A stretch of DNA of 64,000 nucleotides from Monarcha castaneiventris obscurior (GCA_026261815.1 JAMPIT010000348.1:930001-994000); one strand, 5' to 3'; positions 1 to 14,720 are shown, counted from the stretch's first letter. Program-made: numbers and translations. Notes: generated by a model not told the origin, from the letters alone.

Positions 1-3000
1 CTTTGTTCAATTCAGATGTGAGCCTCTGAAGACAATAAAGAGTGCTATCTTACTATCTTTTCATGTTTCTATTGCACAATATAAAAATATATTCTATAAT
101 AATATATTCTATTGCACAATATAAAAATATATTGTTTAGAACTTCACTCTGAGGTGATGTGTGCCCTCAACCTGGCCTGTATTCCACCTGCAACTTCCCC
201 CATGGAGTACACGTTTCTTTTCTGCACATGTACAACCCTTAGCTTTTTGTTAAATTTTTAATAAGGGGGGGAAAAAAAACCCTCAGTAATATTTTTTCTA
301 CTAATATATATGTACAAAATATATAAAGGCATATAAATATATGAATTATATAAATAAATACAGGTTTAGGTCTACTTTTAAAATGGTGGTCAGCACCTAT
401 TAGGCAAAGTCTGTTTAATGACAAGAAGGAAATATTTATAGGCAGCAAGATGTAAAAAAACCAGCATCCTGTTTCAACCCTTCAGCTGTTTTCAGTTTGC
501 CAGCATTATTTCTGCATCTTCTAATTTTACGTCTTCAGTAGTAGCTGGATTTAAAGCAACAGCATGCAGCATTGCAAACATCTCCCAAAAGCCTTCAGAG
601 GGAAGCAGCCAGAATAGACTGCTGGCATCAGTGGCACATGTCCATAGCCCCATGTGCAAGAAACTCTGACTCTTACTGAATGGCAACATATGCCCAAGGA
701 GAACAGACAGCTTGGGAATGAAGAGTAAAGAGCAGGAAGCCTTTCGTAGAACAGCAGGAGCAATCTGACAGCTGAATTTCCTGCTCGGAGCACCTGAGGT
801 GCAGCCATGGTGAGGCAGGTGTATTGACTGCAGAACAGGAAAAGGTAATATGTAGAGTCAGTCTCCAAAGGTCTGTTACAAATTTGATTTGCTAGAAAAT
901 CCAGCTTTTGTTTTCTTCCTTTGTCAGTGCAGCACTTCCACCACTTTATATATCATCATGATGGGATGGACCCATAAACAAACAAAAAGAATTAAATCCT
1001 ACACTGCACTGCCGCAGCTGAGGCAGTTGGGTCATATTTCTGGGGCTGCGGTTGTGTGAATGGAGACATAACAATGGTATTAAGTCTTGTGTAAGCCACA
1101 GTCTTCCTTTGGACAGCTGTGTGGATGGTCAGTTGTGCTCACTTGTTCATTTTTCACTTCCATGGCTTTCCCACTTTCCCATAACTTCCTAAACTGGTAC
1201 ATCCAAAAGTGTTACTCTAATTTTGCAGGGCCTGCAATGAGAGCAGACTTCTAAAGACAGACTTGACACTCTTTGTTTCATAGACCCAGGTGTTTCTGGG
1301 TGTTACAGAGGACAAAACTTTTATTTGCTCTCTCTGTTTTACCATAGTCTGCATTAATAGTTTGTCTGAATGAATAAATCTGTCATGACATCACCGAGGG
1401 AAGGCTAACCTTGCACTCACCTGTTATTTATGGAACTTTCAAAATACCTTCAAAAGGGATGAAGAAGGAGTGAAAAAAACAAAAAAACCAAATAAATAAA
1501 TAAAGCTTTAGTTCTTCCTTTGGTTTTCCTTCATATTCTGAGAATTATAGTCAGTTTATAGTGTAATCAACCACAGTTAGCAATAATGCTCTCTCAGTAA
1601 AACTTGCCTTGAAAATAGAATTCACTAACTTCCATTCTTCCACAGTACAAAAATCAAGTAATAATATGATGCAAGGAGACACTTGTGATATGCAACATAT
1701 GCACATCAATGCTCATTACCAGCCAGCTGCCATGGGCTGGCCCTCAGGAAGAGAGCAGAAACAAAAGATCAAACATGGAAGGAGCTTTCTTCCAGAAACA
1801 TTCTCCTGGTTCTGGCATGTAAGGGGTTTCTGAACTGGGTGTTGCATCTCAACTGTTGCATTCACCAATCCATGAGGCAAATGCCCTCTGTGAATTTGTC
1901 TAAACATTTTCTGAATTAATTCAGCCTTTTTTTAATCCCCAATATCCTGTAGCAATGAATTCTACTCTTAAGTTGAAGTGCGTGGAAAGATTCCATGCAT
2001 CCTTTCAGTACCATACAGTAGTGGCAGCTCAGGAAAACTGCAGCCTGTCCTGATCTTGTTAGAAATAGGGTGAATATTAAAAAGATCTCATATGTAGTTA
2101 TTGGTAAAATACCCAGGTTCTTACTTCTTTTCAGTGAACTTTTCAGCACACCTTCAATAGTGAAATGCTCAGTCATGGGGGTAAACAATATTTAGAATAA
2201 AAACTGTACACTTAATTCATATGTAAGTTTCCTCTTTCTGTGTTTTTTAACTTTGACTACCAGTTATTGTGGCATGAATGTACTCATGTATATTTTCACT
2301 CTGATGAGTTCTATGATATAAATGATAATGATATATCACATTCAAACCAGAAAGAAGATTGTATTTTTACAAAGAAAACAAAAATCATCTTCTGTATCTC
2401 ACAGGCTCTGTATTTTAGGTTTATATCTTCATCCAGAATGTTTCACTAAGAACAAAATATTTTTAAAAGTTATGCAATACATTAATATGCAAATTATTAT
2501 ATACATATTAATTAAATTAATGTAAATTAATAATACAATAAAATGTATGGTTTTATTATGGACACTTTATTAGAATGGGCTTATTTATTTTGATGAAACT
2601 TTTTGTGCACATCGTGGTAAATATTTGCAAAAGTTTCTATGCATCTTGTAGTAAATATCACTCATACTGATAAATCCAAGCATGTTAACGCAACTGCCTT
2701 TAGACTTTGAGTTTAGAAATGTTCTGCATCTACTTCCAACCCCAGAGTCTGCACTCATGAAAACTTGCCCGTTTTTTCCAGCTGCACGAGAAAATTCAAA
2801 AAAAAAAAAAAAAAAGAGAGGCATCTCATTTGGTTTTTTACCTTCCTGTTAAATCTCTGCAGGCATTCAATTTAAAAACTGAAAGCAGAAAGCCTTCGGT
2901 TTTAAAGCCATTAAGTACCAATAGTGTTGTTGTTATTGCTAAGCAGGGCTTGCAGTTTCTGCTCCTCATTTGAGGAGACCCAGCCAGGACAGGTGACCCC

Positions 3001-6000
3001 AACTGACCCCAGAAATGTCCCAGACCAGGTGACATTATGCTCAGTGTACAAAGTGAGGGGAAAAAGGAGGAAGGGGTTCTCTCCCCAGTCCTGCTGGTGG
3101 AGAAGTGAGTAAGCAGCTGCAAGGGGCTGGGCTCTTGGCTGGGGTTAGACCACAACAGGAGTTAAAAAACAAAGGGAAGGCACTTTGAAAACATCAAGGT
3201 TTTGTGTTTGGACCTTACCAGTGTGGTCACTGCAGAATAGCATTACACATGGATGATTGGTCATTGTTGTTTTTCAGGTCTTAGCCTTAGCAAAGAAAGA
3301 GTTGGAAATACTTAGTCTAAGCATCCGTTCTGGTTGACTCTTGGCATCAGATACTAGATAAAACCCTGTCCCAAGTGCCCCAGTTCCTCTCTCTGCCCTG
3401 CCTTGGGCTAAGAAATCTAGCTAGTAACTTTTTATGAATGTAGGAATGGTGGGTTATTATTACCTAAACCAGACTTTGCCTGTGCCCTCATTAGTCTAAT
3501 ACTGTCTAAGAACCATTCATGATTCAATGAAACAGCATCACTTACCCACCTATTTAAAAAGCCCTGCAAATAGCTAAATTTGGGGTCGATGGGAATGGTT
3601 ACTGCTACGACCTAGGATAGTAGGTTGCAATTCAGGTCCCTTTCTTAAAAATTGGTGATGAGGTTACCAACAGCATGTTTGGCTTCTTGTCTAAACTCTC
3701 TGGGTGTATTTGGGGCAGAAATAAATAAGATATAGTGAAGTAAGGCTCAGAAGGAGTATGTGAGCTTTTTTCTTTTTCCTGAATCTATACCGTAAGAATA
3801 GAAAACAAAAGCATACAGCAATTGTTTATGGAAAGTAGACACTGTCTATAAAACAGGTTTGTCTTGTTAGACAGGTCCTCTGAATCAGTCCTTAACTTGA
3901 CAGTCTAACCCAAAATCATCAATAGAAGTTCCTGTGGAAGTAGCATTTCAGCCCAGAAATTCAGAAGCTGCTAAACAGACTGAGGTTTATCACAGGCAAA
4001 AGAAACATCTGCATCCTGCAGTGCTGCAGCCCAGTCAGAGTCTCTCTTTCCTTTATTTCCCTGTTTCTTTCTCAGAACTCTTTGCTAGTCCTCAGAGAAG
4101 GCTTGTCTGCACTTGGTCCTCCCAGGTCTCTGCCTTCCTAAATAAAAAGCAGTCATGACCCTTCATGCTCAGTTATGTTTGGCTGTAGAGATTATGCAAT
4201 TTGGTAAGAAAATAATATTGGAATTTCTAGATCTCTGAGTTCTTGTGCTCAAAAAGTCATGGGATTTTGAGTCACATTTGCAGTGATTAATCACAAATGC
4301 TCCCACCCAGCTGAAGGAAATAAAGAGGACTGGTGTGTATTAATCAATAGATAAACAACTTCAGAGTTAAATTTCAGTCTGTTTAACCACTTTAGAATAG
4401 CTATGTTATAGAAAAATGTATGGGTTTCACTCCTCTTAATTAAAGGAATCCATCAGACTGTGAAGTCTGGATTCTTCTCAATTAGGGAGCTGGGTTGTCT
4501 TCAGCAACAATCTCTTTCCAGAATTCTGCTTAGATAAAGAACAAGGTCATGACACAAGGGATCCATAGTAATTATGAAAAACCAAATTTGTAAAAATGAA
4601 TGCAGTGCGTAATGGGATTGTTCAGGTTATGTGGTGCAATAAAATAAAATGTTGAAAAGATGAAAAGAGAGATTTGACTATAATTGAAAACGTACCCGCA
4701 CAAACCTGCTGGGATCAAGGAGGTTTTCTCTAAATCATTTCATGTGTCAAATAAAAAGTGCCTCAAGAACAGGCTGGTGACTAGTTTTTAGCTACCTACT
4801 TGATCCTTGCTTAAAAATTGTATCACGCCTACAAAACAAAATCTGGTATCTGGCTGCCAACAGTAAACTATTTTTTAAACTGGAACTGAGTTGTGCCTAA
4901 ATTTGTATGAATAAATATTTCTTGCTATTTTATTGCCAGCAGTGAATTTCTGAGCACCATGGAATGAAAGCCCTTTAAGTCTTCAAAGTAATTTAAGACA
5001 TTTTTCTGTCTCCATTATCTATCCTGTACTGTACTGTACTGCACATCTCCTACAGTGGTTGATTGACCTCAGCAAATTGTGTAAACACAACTGAATTTCT
5101 GCTTAGTTAGCAGAACTATTAAACTATTGGGTTTGGGGGTCTTTTTGGCGTGGAGTTTTTTTGTTTGTTTTTTTGCTTTGTTAATGATGAGCAAAGTGTT
5201 TGTAAAGCCCTGAGTTTAAATCAAGAACTAATGAACAGCTCATTTTAGGGAAGTTTTAAGTGAAGTACTCTGGAGGGTTTCTTTTAAATTCTTTTTAAAT
5301 TAAACCAAATTTAAGCTTCACCTTTTCAACCACTCAAATTATTTTCACTTTAAATATGTTCCACTAGAAATTTGTTTCCGTTTATTTAATGTTTTCATTA
5401 GAAATTCCATCAAATTACAATTCAGTATTGCCATCAACATGAAGCTGCATTGAAGACCCTGGCTAACACAGGTAATTGCAGTCAGCCAGTGGCTGGCTCC
5501 AGTGAAAACAGGAGTATCCACATCAGCTATGAAGTCCCTTCTCCCTCATTCAGAGCATGGTAGAATATGACAAATGGCATCAGCCAAAAATTAAAAATAT
5601 CCCTTTACTTACCCAGCTTTGACAATCATATTGTTAGGCTACAGAACTTCCTTTAATTTATATTGTTAGGTTGAGAAAGGTAGATTCATTTATATTTAGG
5701 ATTCTGCAAATTCTGCATTTGTTGCAACCCTCTGGGAGACCAGAAAAAAAAAATTTGAAAACTTGAATCTGTTATGGATAATATCACACATCAGGAGTCC
5801 TGATGAGGTCAAGGCAAAGTGAGTAATCATGACTGCCTGTAACATAGCCCAACAAATTCTGATCAGATTGGCTGGAAAATAATTTAACACACAGATGGAT
5901 AAACAAATGTATTTCATCTGGTTCAAGGTGAAAAAAGTAATCCACTCTTCATTTCCTGATAGCTGTCTGAACTTCTGATATCTAATTTAGTATTGTCTGC

Positions 6001-9000
6001 TTTGCTACATTTCCATTCAGATCTGAGGATATGCCATATGTTTCATCCACTGTTCTCATTACACTTACAAAGCTTGGATGCTTTTTACTGAAAAGTGCAC
6101 AGGCTTTTTTTTTCTCTTTTTTTTTTTCTTTAGGCAACACAGAGCAGCCACTCTCAGAAAAGACAAAACTATTGGGAATATGGCTTATGAGAGCCAGTGG
6201 AGCACACAGAAAAAAGCTGATGAAGAATGTAGATTCAGTAAATATTCAAAAATAAATTTTATCTCCTTTCTTTTCTTCTCTGTCTTCTTCTCTCTCCTAC
6301 TTTTTCCCTTTCCTTTAATGAGACCTGCTGACTGCAACTGTGGTTGCTGAGGTGAAGCAAAATGTATGAAATTATGGTTCTTCTCCAAAAAAAGGAGGAC
6401 ATAAAATATTTTACTGAAACTGAACGTTTTTGCTGGAAAGGCAAGCCACTGATTCATGTCCCAGTGACAGCTCTGCCGGCACCTCCTAGAGCACATCAAC
6501 CTCCAGATGCAGGGCCTGGAGGGTGCCTTTGTTGCCTGGGCAGCTCTGACTGGGCTGCAGATCCCTTGGCAGCAGCTGTAGCGCCGGGTTATGAGAGGAG
6601 AAAGGGTTTCCCTGCTCTAGAGCCACCTCTAGAGTTTTTCTGAACACAGACCTGAGGGTTTTGTTTGTTTCATTACTAAAAATACTGTCTTCATCTGGGC
6701 TGGGAGCTGAAATGGAAGATGGAGTATGGTCTCTGCAAAATCTTTTTTTCCTTATGTCTGTTTCCCTAGGATTAGTATTTAAAACACATTTTCTCCTCTT
6801 GGATGTGCAGTCTCATTTTCGCTTGTCTCAGAGCTGTTATATTTGCACACTGACAGCAAGAAACACATATTTATTAAACTTGATTTTGAAATCTTCATTA
6901 TTCTTCCACAAGTTTCTTAAGTGACATACCCCCCATCACTTAATATATTTTGCTTCAGTTCAAAAAGGGTTATTCCTTCCCTTTTGGAATCTTAAACCAG
7001 AGCCTGCAAAGTAAAAGAGAGGTTTTTGTGAGCCAAAATATTCGAGGTGTTTATTGTTCTACTAAAGGGCAGTTCCAGAGAAATGAGGGGCTGGGACTTA
7101 TTTCCATTTCCTACGTAACTCTCAAAGCCTGGCTGGCTGCAGTACAGTCTTGGAAGATGTGCCTCATCCTAAATTGTGTCTGTGCACTCTGCTGACTGTG
7201 CTGGGAGACCAGGCATGAGGCAGCCAAGCCTCCCACTTTACAATTGCATAAATACTTTCCCTGATCCTCAAAGCCTTGCACACTTGACAGTACCCATCCT
7301 TTATTACAGGGAAAGGCTTTCCTGATGTCCTTTCCCAGACCTTCCAATGAGGTTTTGAGACAGCTACAATGTGAACACAGTGGTTTTACTTCCCAGAACT
7401 CCAAAAATAAAGTGATCCATTCCCACTCCTCTGCCCCAGAGACACACTTGGCTGTGTGGGTGAGGTGGTATCCCAGCTATGTCCCAAAAGTACACTCAGC
7501 TTTTAGCATCTCAACTCAGGTAAGAACACTCACAGTTAAAACTCTGTGTGCTTTCGTCTGCATCTTTAACTGAGTTACCGGCATGATGCTTTAATCACTA
7601 ATTACAGCCTACCACACTTACAGTGCTTTATAATATTCTGTATTATCTATATTGCTGACTTGTTAGAAAGTCAGCTAAAGGCAAGGAAGCATCCCAAGTT
7701 AATCTGGTCCTTCAGAAAACCTCTTTCAGTGGAGAGGCTCAGAGGCTGCTGCTAACACCAGTTAATGGTGTCTGTTTACTTCAGTTTCTAACTTTTAATC
7801 TGCTCCTTTCAGCAAAACAGCCTCCAGAGTTTCATGGGTACTGTGGTTCCTTGTTGATTTAAATGAATACATAATTAAAGTTAAATTAATACTTAATTTA
7901 AGAGGCATGCTGGCGTTGTTAATGGAATCACTCCAGGTACATGGCTAATTTAGGAAATGAAGATGACTTTTATGCTGTTGGGCATTTCAGTGGTACAACT
8001 GAATTTTCTCAGGACTGAAAAAACTAAACCCCTTATTTTGTTTAGCTACCTAGACATATTGTTTATTTGTGTATGAATACATGCATATTATATATATTAA
8101 TATTCAAGGTATATATAAAAATACATATCATATCATATCATATACATTTATCCATATTTATTCCCACAAGAAAGTTTCTGCTGGATCAGACATTGCAGAA
8201 CACTTTCAGGGGGACGGGGAAGAATTTGTGTGTGTATGGTTGCCAGCAATGAATGATTGACAGTTTGAGGTAAAAACTGTCACTCAGAGGAGTTAAGAGA
8301 ATGAAACAGTCCATGTGAAATCCTTGGCACAGTTTGGAACTATCCCAAATGTACAGCTACAGATAGAAATTTTGTGTGGAGGAAAGGAAAAAAAAAGGGA
8401 AAAAACCCTGAAAAGTATTTTTTCATATGAACCATGAACAGTAGGAAATGGGACAGCAAGTACTGTCACCAGTTACCTAATCCATTAAAAAAAGTGCTAT
8501 CTTTTAATAATAATTACATTTGTTGAAATGCAATATTGCATTGCATAGTGCTTATTTACTTTATTTGTCCATTGGGAACCATATTATTCCTTAAAAAAAA
8601 GACAAGAATATTTACCCCAGTAAATATTATTATATAGCAATGACACCATCATGATAAATTCAGTATAAATATACCGAGCACAAATGCACCTGTGCTTTTA
8701 CATAACACTTTCCAGGAGTTCAGACAAGCTAAGAGGGCAGTTGTAACATTCATAATCATCATCTATGTTAAATTATTTCTGAAATAAATTTTAGTCCTGT
8801 ATTTTTAAAACCTCTTCTCAAAGTAAAGTGTGACAATGTAACTTCTAAATTAGAGTAATTAAGACCCTTACAGACCAATATGTTGATGTAGATTTTGTAG
8901 CTGCTCAATTTTCATTTTTCCTAGTGACACATTTCCTTCAATTTTAAAGATGCTTCAAGGCTTTTGAACACCTTTTAGTAGACAATCTAATATTCTCATG

Positions 9001-11274
9001 AGATTCATCTTTCATTCATTTATCTTTGCAGAAGAGTTGGACAATACCTGTGCCTATTTTTATATTTATGTGCTTCATGACACATTAAAATCATTCAGAT
9101 TGATTCAAGGTAATTTTGACTAAAGCTGTTCAAGATCAGAATGGCTCTTGTTTCGCCTCTGATGCTTTGATATGGAGACAATATTAGATTCTATATTCTT
9201 TGATAAAAAGCTTCTGTAGCATGGACAAAACTCTGTTCAATCCAAACATCAATTTGTGTTTCCATTTTGTTTCCTGAAAATGTATTTCTTAAGCTGTAAA
9301 TGACCAAGTTGTAATTTTAGTGCTTGTATAACTTGCTGCAAGTATCACAACTTTTTGAGTATTGTGTGACTTTTAGCAATGCATGACACTGGAGTGCTGT
9401 ATCAGTTATTTCTATACATGTGTTTATGTATTTTGCCTGCCCAGAGAGACTGATTTTAATTTTCCTTCCCAGCCTTTTGGTGGGAAGGGGATTGCAGAGG
9501 TGGAAATAAAGACCCAACAGACCATTTTTCCCTGTTAGTATTATCTTTATACTCACTCTGAGGCCACATTACCATGCATTGCTGCAGGGCTGTAAAGGAA
9601 GAGCAATCAAATTTATTTGATTGACTCAAGAGAAACAAACTGGCATTTTATCACACAAATGAGTGCTTCTTTTGCTTGCTTCTTTCTCTTGAGAGATTAT
9701 GAGCTGGAATAATTTCTGGTTTTCATCTAGTTTTCCAGTTTCACAGATGCAGCACCTTTGCCAGTACAGCATTGCCTCATTTCTCTCATTTGGAAATTGC
9801 ATTTACATCGAACACTAGGCATCATAGTTGGCTTTAAGTGCCTCACTCTTCAGCCTCCCCTGCACTGTCTGATGGCAGAAATTCTCCACTATCAAACACT
9901 GCACTGACAGTCTGCCAGAACACTGCAAAGCTTTAAAGACAAGGGTGACAACATCCTCTCCAACTAAGAACAAAGAAATCACTTTGTTATAAAACCTGAT
10001 CCACACAATATTTATCCTGTATTTCAGCTAAAGGCTTCATTCTTGCTTTTCACTTTTGAGACCGGGGAGGAAAAAGCACAAAAATATCTATGTTAAACAA
10101 AGAGATGAGGCCAGTGAGACAAAATAGGTGAGAAAAGATAGCAGAAAAAGGAGCAGAAGCAAATTAAAGAATCTGTTGCAGCCAGCTACATAGGGACACC
10201 AAGGAACGTATTCACTCTGTCATTGGTACAGCACATGTTCATCTATCAGCCTCTATCTTAGGATGCTCTTGGTTCAGTGTAGAATTATTTTTCTTTCCTT
10301 CATTTCTTTCTTCAATTCAGAGAAAATTTAGCTCTAATGCCAAGAGGCATTGGGCATGACATGCATTGTACACAGCACAGAGAAAATCACTGCCTGAAAT
10401 AAATTTAGAGTCTGAACAGCATTTTAAAGAAAACAGGTTCTCTGTGAAATGCTGTCCATATCACAGAGATTTATGTAGAAGTATCAGAAGACACCCATTT
10501 TTAAAGAAGAATTGGGAAGTGTATAGATGTAAGGGGAAGATTACTGTGGACTTGACCAAGTTCACAAATTACTACAATGGATTTGACAGATTTCTAACCC
10601 CTGAACTGAGTATTCCCTATCCATCTCTGAATCACATTCATTCCAAACCAATTTGGTGCCTGAGGCTTCACACTCCTGGTTTAATGCTCGACAGAATTCA
10701 CTGGCAGATCTGAAAGCTATTCGCAGCTCCCAGTTTAATCGCTACCTTTCATTTTGACTTGTTGAAAAACAGATGTAGTGACTACAGTTTAAAAAAAATA
10801 AACCAGCCCCCAAATCAAAAACGACAACAAACCAAAGAAAAAAAAACAAACTCACATCCAACAGTAACACAGGCAAGTAACGGCAAATATCCAATGCTGC
10901 AGTGACACCAAGAGGTGAAAATCCAGTTGTCACCCTGCAAGTACAAGGCTGTCTCAGTTTTAACATTTCTCATTTCTTCCCAGTTTAAATTTTCCTTCCT
11001 CTACCACGTTACTCAGTGTCAATATCAATGTTCTAATATATTTTCAGTAGCAGCATATAGCTTTCTCTACATAAACCATTAACGGAAATCTATCAATCTT
11101 CAAAAAAAAAAAATTCCAAATTTTGTTCTGGTGGAAGAGGGAAAAAAGGTTGTGCATTCCCCAACAAGTCCCTCTGTTCGTGCTTGTACCACATGTCAGA
11201 AAATGGTGAGACAATTCATTGAGAGTAAGTCTCTAAATTGAACTGATCATGACTTTTAAAAAATGCATGTCATA
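1..11274. other. AT-rich non-coding DNA, no gene supported
   Basis: I see no exon with splice sites, no protein motif and no recognisable transposon in this stretch. It is AT-rich, with short simple runs: AT-rich stretches at 80-130 and 2470-2550, a run of A at 2798-2815, T/G-rich runs near 5140-5180 and 6105-6130, and a (CATAT)n patch at 8125-8145. All open frames are about 115 codons or less and look like chance. It could be intron or intergenic DNA; conserved non-coding elements cannot be judged without an alignment. Confidence 0.6.
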
Positions 11275-11345
11275 GACTCATAGAATCATAGAATTGAAAG
11301 GGACCTAGAATAGAATCATGATTTGGAAGGGACCTAGTCCAGCCC
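11275..11345 (-). mobile_element. CR1 LINE 3' ends, two in tandem (left part of an interrupted copy)
   Basis: Read on the minus strand, the segment shows a CR1-type 3' tail (GGTCCCTTCCAA... ending in ATGATTCTA) followed directly by a second tail (GGTCCCTTTCAATTCTATGATTCTATGA). These are the normal avian CR1 3' termini. The upstream part of the first copy continues at 11688 beyond an inserted solo LTR. CR1 is the dominant avian non-LTR retrotransposon; these are dead, 5'-truncated copies. Confidence 0.85.
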
Positions 11346-11687
11346 TGTCGCCCCGGTTTTCACAGTGTTCCATGTTTTTACTTTTGTAGTAGAAGTTCTC
11401 ATGCTCTTTCTATAAACATAGCTCTTGTTTTCTAACCGGCTAAGGATGTTTACTGAACTTTTAGACTGTTGTTCATTCCTTTCTCCAAGGCGGAGAAAGG
11501 TGATAGACTGTGTTCCTATCCTGTAAAATGCTAGAGGTGTTAACCTCATCCACCAATGTATGATTGTTTTAGAAGAGGTATAAAAGTGTGATAATAAAGG
11601 TGGGCAGGGCCCTTTTCGCTCTGCTCGGTGGCTGACCTGCTGCTACCTGCTGTTTGAATCTGTGTGTTCGCGTCCGACACTGCGACA
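11346..11687 (+). mobile_element. Solo LTR inserted in CR1, 6-bp target duplication CAGCCC
   Basis: A 342-bp element starts TGTCGC and ends GCGACA, a perfect 6-bp terminal inverted repeat. It is flanked by the direct repeat CAGCCC at 11340-11345 and 11688-11693. A TATAAAA box near 11579 and AATAAA near 11594 lie in the order expected for a plus-strand LTR. No internal retroviral sequence is present, so this is a solo LTR left by LTR-LTR recombination. The 6-bp duplication fits the ERVK/beta-alpha group. It split a CR1 copy and is therefore younger than that copy. Confidence 0.9.
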
Positions 11688-11722
11688 CAGCCCCCCTGCA
11701 ATGAGCAGGGAATACAATTTAG
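11688..11722 (-). mobile_element. CR1 LINE, right part of the copy split by the solo LTR
   Basis: After the LTR the CR1 sequence resumes (CCCCCCTGCAATGAGCAGGG on the plus strand), which is the segment normally found just upstream of the CR1 3' tail. Removing the LTR and one CAGCCC copy restores a continuous CR1 3' end. Confidence 0.8.
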
Positions 11723-12149
11723 AAGCGTCTCTTTCTCCTCCCTCAATTTAAAGACATTCATCCTTTTGTGACGAAAAGTGCTGCAAGACAATTTGTAATT
11801 AGCCACACTAATTTTATTAAGGGCTTTTCTTCACAGAGACATTCATTTGGACAGACACCCAGAAATGACCAAACACAACACACGTGGACACAACACAGCT
11901 TCCCACACCTGTGATAATACTCTGGTACTCTTCAGACTTTTGTGCACTCTAAGTTATTCAGAAATTCTGTTCATCCATCCCAAGGCACTTTTTGTCTCTG
12001 TATTTCAAACCAGTACCAATAAAACATTGATACTCTGAATTTTAAAAAAAAGTTGTTTGGTGCTCTTACTACAATACAGAATATTTGATTACATCATATT
12101 ACTATTTTTTGTTGGCATTATCATTGCACCTCCGTAACCATTTACTGTG

Positions 12150-12802
12150 TGTCTTGGTTTAAAAGACAGGTATCTATCAAAGGGAGGCAGAAGCCCCCTC
12201 TGGAATGGGTAATGTAACCCCCCTCCCCCAAAGAATTATTATAAATTTGAAATTGAGGGGCTTTCAGGCACAGACATATAAGAGATAGGAATAACAGTTC
12301 TTTTACTAATATATATATATATAAAGCAATAATACAGAAAACACTGGTTTAACCTGACAGAGTAGGGGTATGACCTGGCACCCTGCCAAGCAGGGTGGTG
12401 GTAGCAGTCCTATTCAGTGGTGGTTGCAGTCTTTCTGGAGTGGCAGTTGTGGCTCTGTCAAAGCAGTGATCCTGTAGAAGTGGTGTAGTTATCTTCTGGG
12501 AATGTGGCAGAGAAGGAAGCTGCGCCGCTGGGACTTCAGTGGAAAAGAGAGCTGCTCCGCTGGGAAGAACCAGTGGAAGTGGCACAGTCTGTTTCAAAAC
12601 TCCAGACTTTTATCCAGGTGTGCTACATGGGCCCCTTCCCACTGGGTGGAGCATCTCACAATGGGATGGTGAGTTCCTGAGGCGAGGCACTGATGGGCCT
12701 ATTAACAGGAGATAATCCGGAGGGAGGAGGCAGGGGAACACCACCACACCTGGTCTCAGCAGCTCATGAAGATGGGAATAGAATATACTGCAACCCAGGA
12801 CA
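12150..12802 (-). mobile_element. Solo LTR, 5-bp target duplication CTGTG
   Basis: The 653-bp element is bounded on the plus strand by TGTCTTGGTTT and CAACCCAGGACA, which form an imperfect terminal inverted repeat. The direct repeat CTGTG lies at 12145-12149 and 12803-12807. Orientation is inferred as minus from the relative at 14721, with which it shares the GGTGGTGGTAGCAGTCC and GGCGGAGCATCT-like blocks. The 5-bp duplication suits the ERVL group, though 5 bp is not exclusive to it. No internal region is present. Confidence 0.87.
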
Positions 12803-12807
12803 CTGTG

Positions 12808-14715
12808 ATATATCAGCTATCTTTATAGCAACTATGTAGTGCATGACATAGCCTAATAAAAATCGTTCTTATGCCCAGGCCCTACACTGGACTGATACAG
12901 GGATGTATTCCCAAGTAAGAACAAGACTCTGATACATGTTTTAACTCTATAAATCCACTGGAAATACAGACTTGATATTACTCATTTGTTAACTCAGAAA
13001 TGCAACAAGGACTCAGTAATTTGGAAATGAGCAGAGTTAAACAAATACTTTAAAAGTCCTGCTACTCTAAAAAGTAATCCAAAACTAACCCAGAATTACT
13101 AATTATAAACACATTGACATATTAATTTACTTGACTATCTAGAGAATAAAGGAAGAAATTCCTGTTTTAATGCACAGGAACTGCAAGCCTACTGACACTG
13201 AATTACTAACCCAAAGGTTCTAATTTATTCAGTCATGTTCTAGGAGATATTGATATGTATGTAAATAAATTGCCATCAGAAGTCTTGATTTCTTTTATCA
13301 TGTGGTAAACTTTCAGGATGAAAATGAAAGCTGTCAGAGGAATTTTCTTCTGGGCAATAATCAGCCATTCCACATAGGCTGAAAAAAAAATAAAGTGCAC
13401 AAGTCCTTTCATTGCTTTCTATATTTATTGGGAAAACTGAGTTCTGTAGTTTTGTCAAGGTTCTATTGTTCTTGCCATATAAAGGAAGAAGGACCTAAAG
13501 GATAAAAACTCAGCATCTTCAAAAAACTACATGGCTTTCAATTAATCTTCACTCCCCTTGCCTGAAGAGCCATCTCATATTTATTCTGTTAGTTAAGAAG
13601 ATGACAGACAACATGACAAAGGTCTGAGCAGGCACTCATGAGACTGACCTAAGAGGTATCAAAGGTGCAGCAAGAGTCATTTCAGAATCCTGAATAACGG
13701 ATAATTCCTATCCTGGCCCAAAGATTAAAGGTGTCAGTCTAGGCAGTTTCAGGATGTATATTTCTTCCTTTTATTTTGTTTTTTTTAGTTCAGAAGTTCA
13801 TTTCCTATGCAGTAGATCTGAATTTCAGAAGCTGGAATTCACATGAGAAATGCCTACAGCAGATACTTAAAGGATCCTTAACAAAACTTGTAAATATATA
13901 TACGTATATATGTACACACACAATCTTAAGCACCAAGTGTATTTATGACGATGCAAGGGCTACAAAGTATAACATCTTGAAATCATCATGAAACTGCAGC
14001 TTCCAGTTGATTTCTCGAACTGTTCCCAAACACTGGGAAGAAAAAAATCCTACTACACTTGCAGAGCTCCACAGCTATAGGACACTTCTCAGCCCAGCAG
14101 CAGAAATGCAACAGAACTTTTAAACCCACTTCCTGCTCTTTTATTGGAAAAGATTAAATCTGTTTTATTTTGTTTCTAAAACACCTAATTTTTTTAAGGT
14201 AAACTTGGATTTTGTTACCTCATATGTCATCATAGAATAAGGTAGGGCATTTTGCTTTAAAATCCTTGTAGGGAAGATAAAGTCATAGAAGACACTGCAG
14301 ATCCTAGTTTTTGCTACAGATGTAGGTAAACACCTTTCAGTGAGTATTAGCAGGATAATAGCACTGAATAAATGAGAAGACATTACATAAAATATAGATA
14401 AAAGGCTCTATCTTTGCACATATACACCTCTATATTATTAAATTTTAGCCTTTGCAGAGGTAAATGCCCAGGATATGGAGTTAAGCTGTGAAGAAGCTCA
14501 TGGTCCATCTCTGAAATGGCTGAAACAGAAGAGGTACACTGAGCACAACTTTGGAAAATCCAAGTAATAATGCAATGCCATTTCAGGTCATCCACTAAAG
14601 TGAGGAGGACTAAAGGAAAAATCAGAATGAGAGACTGATTATCCAGATAGGATAGGCAGTAATGTGTGCTTGTTTGTTCTGTGGCAAACCACCACCAGTT
14701 GTCAGTCATTTGAAA
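12808..14715. other. Non-coding DNA between two related solo LTRs
   Basis: This is AT-rich, unique-looking DNA. No coding exon, tRNA or transposon is recognised. A short A-run at 13381 and a TATATACGTATATATG-like patch near 13893 are the only simple sequences. Confidence 0.5.
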
Positions 14716-14720
14716 CCATC

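Noticed and set aside
10366..10713. 115-codon plus-strand frame
   Set aside because: It has no motif, coding bias or splice context; this length is expected by chance over 10 kb.
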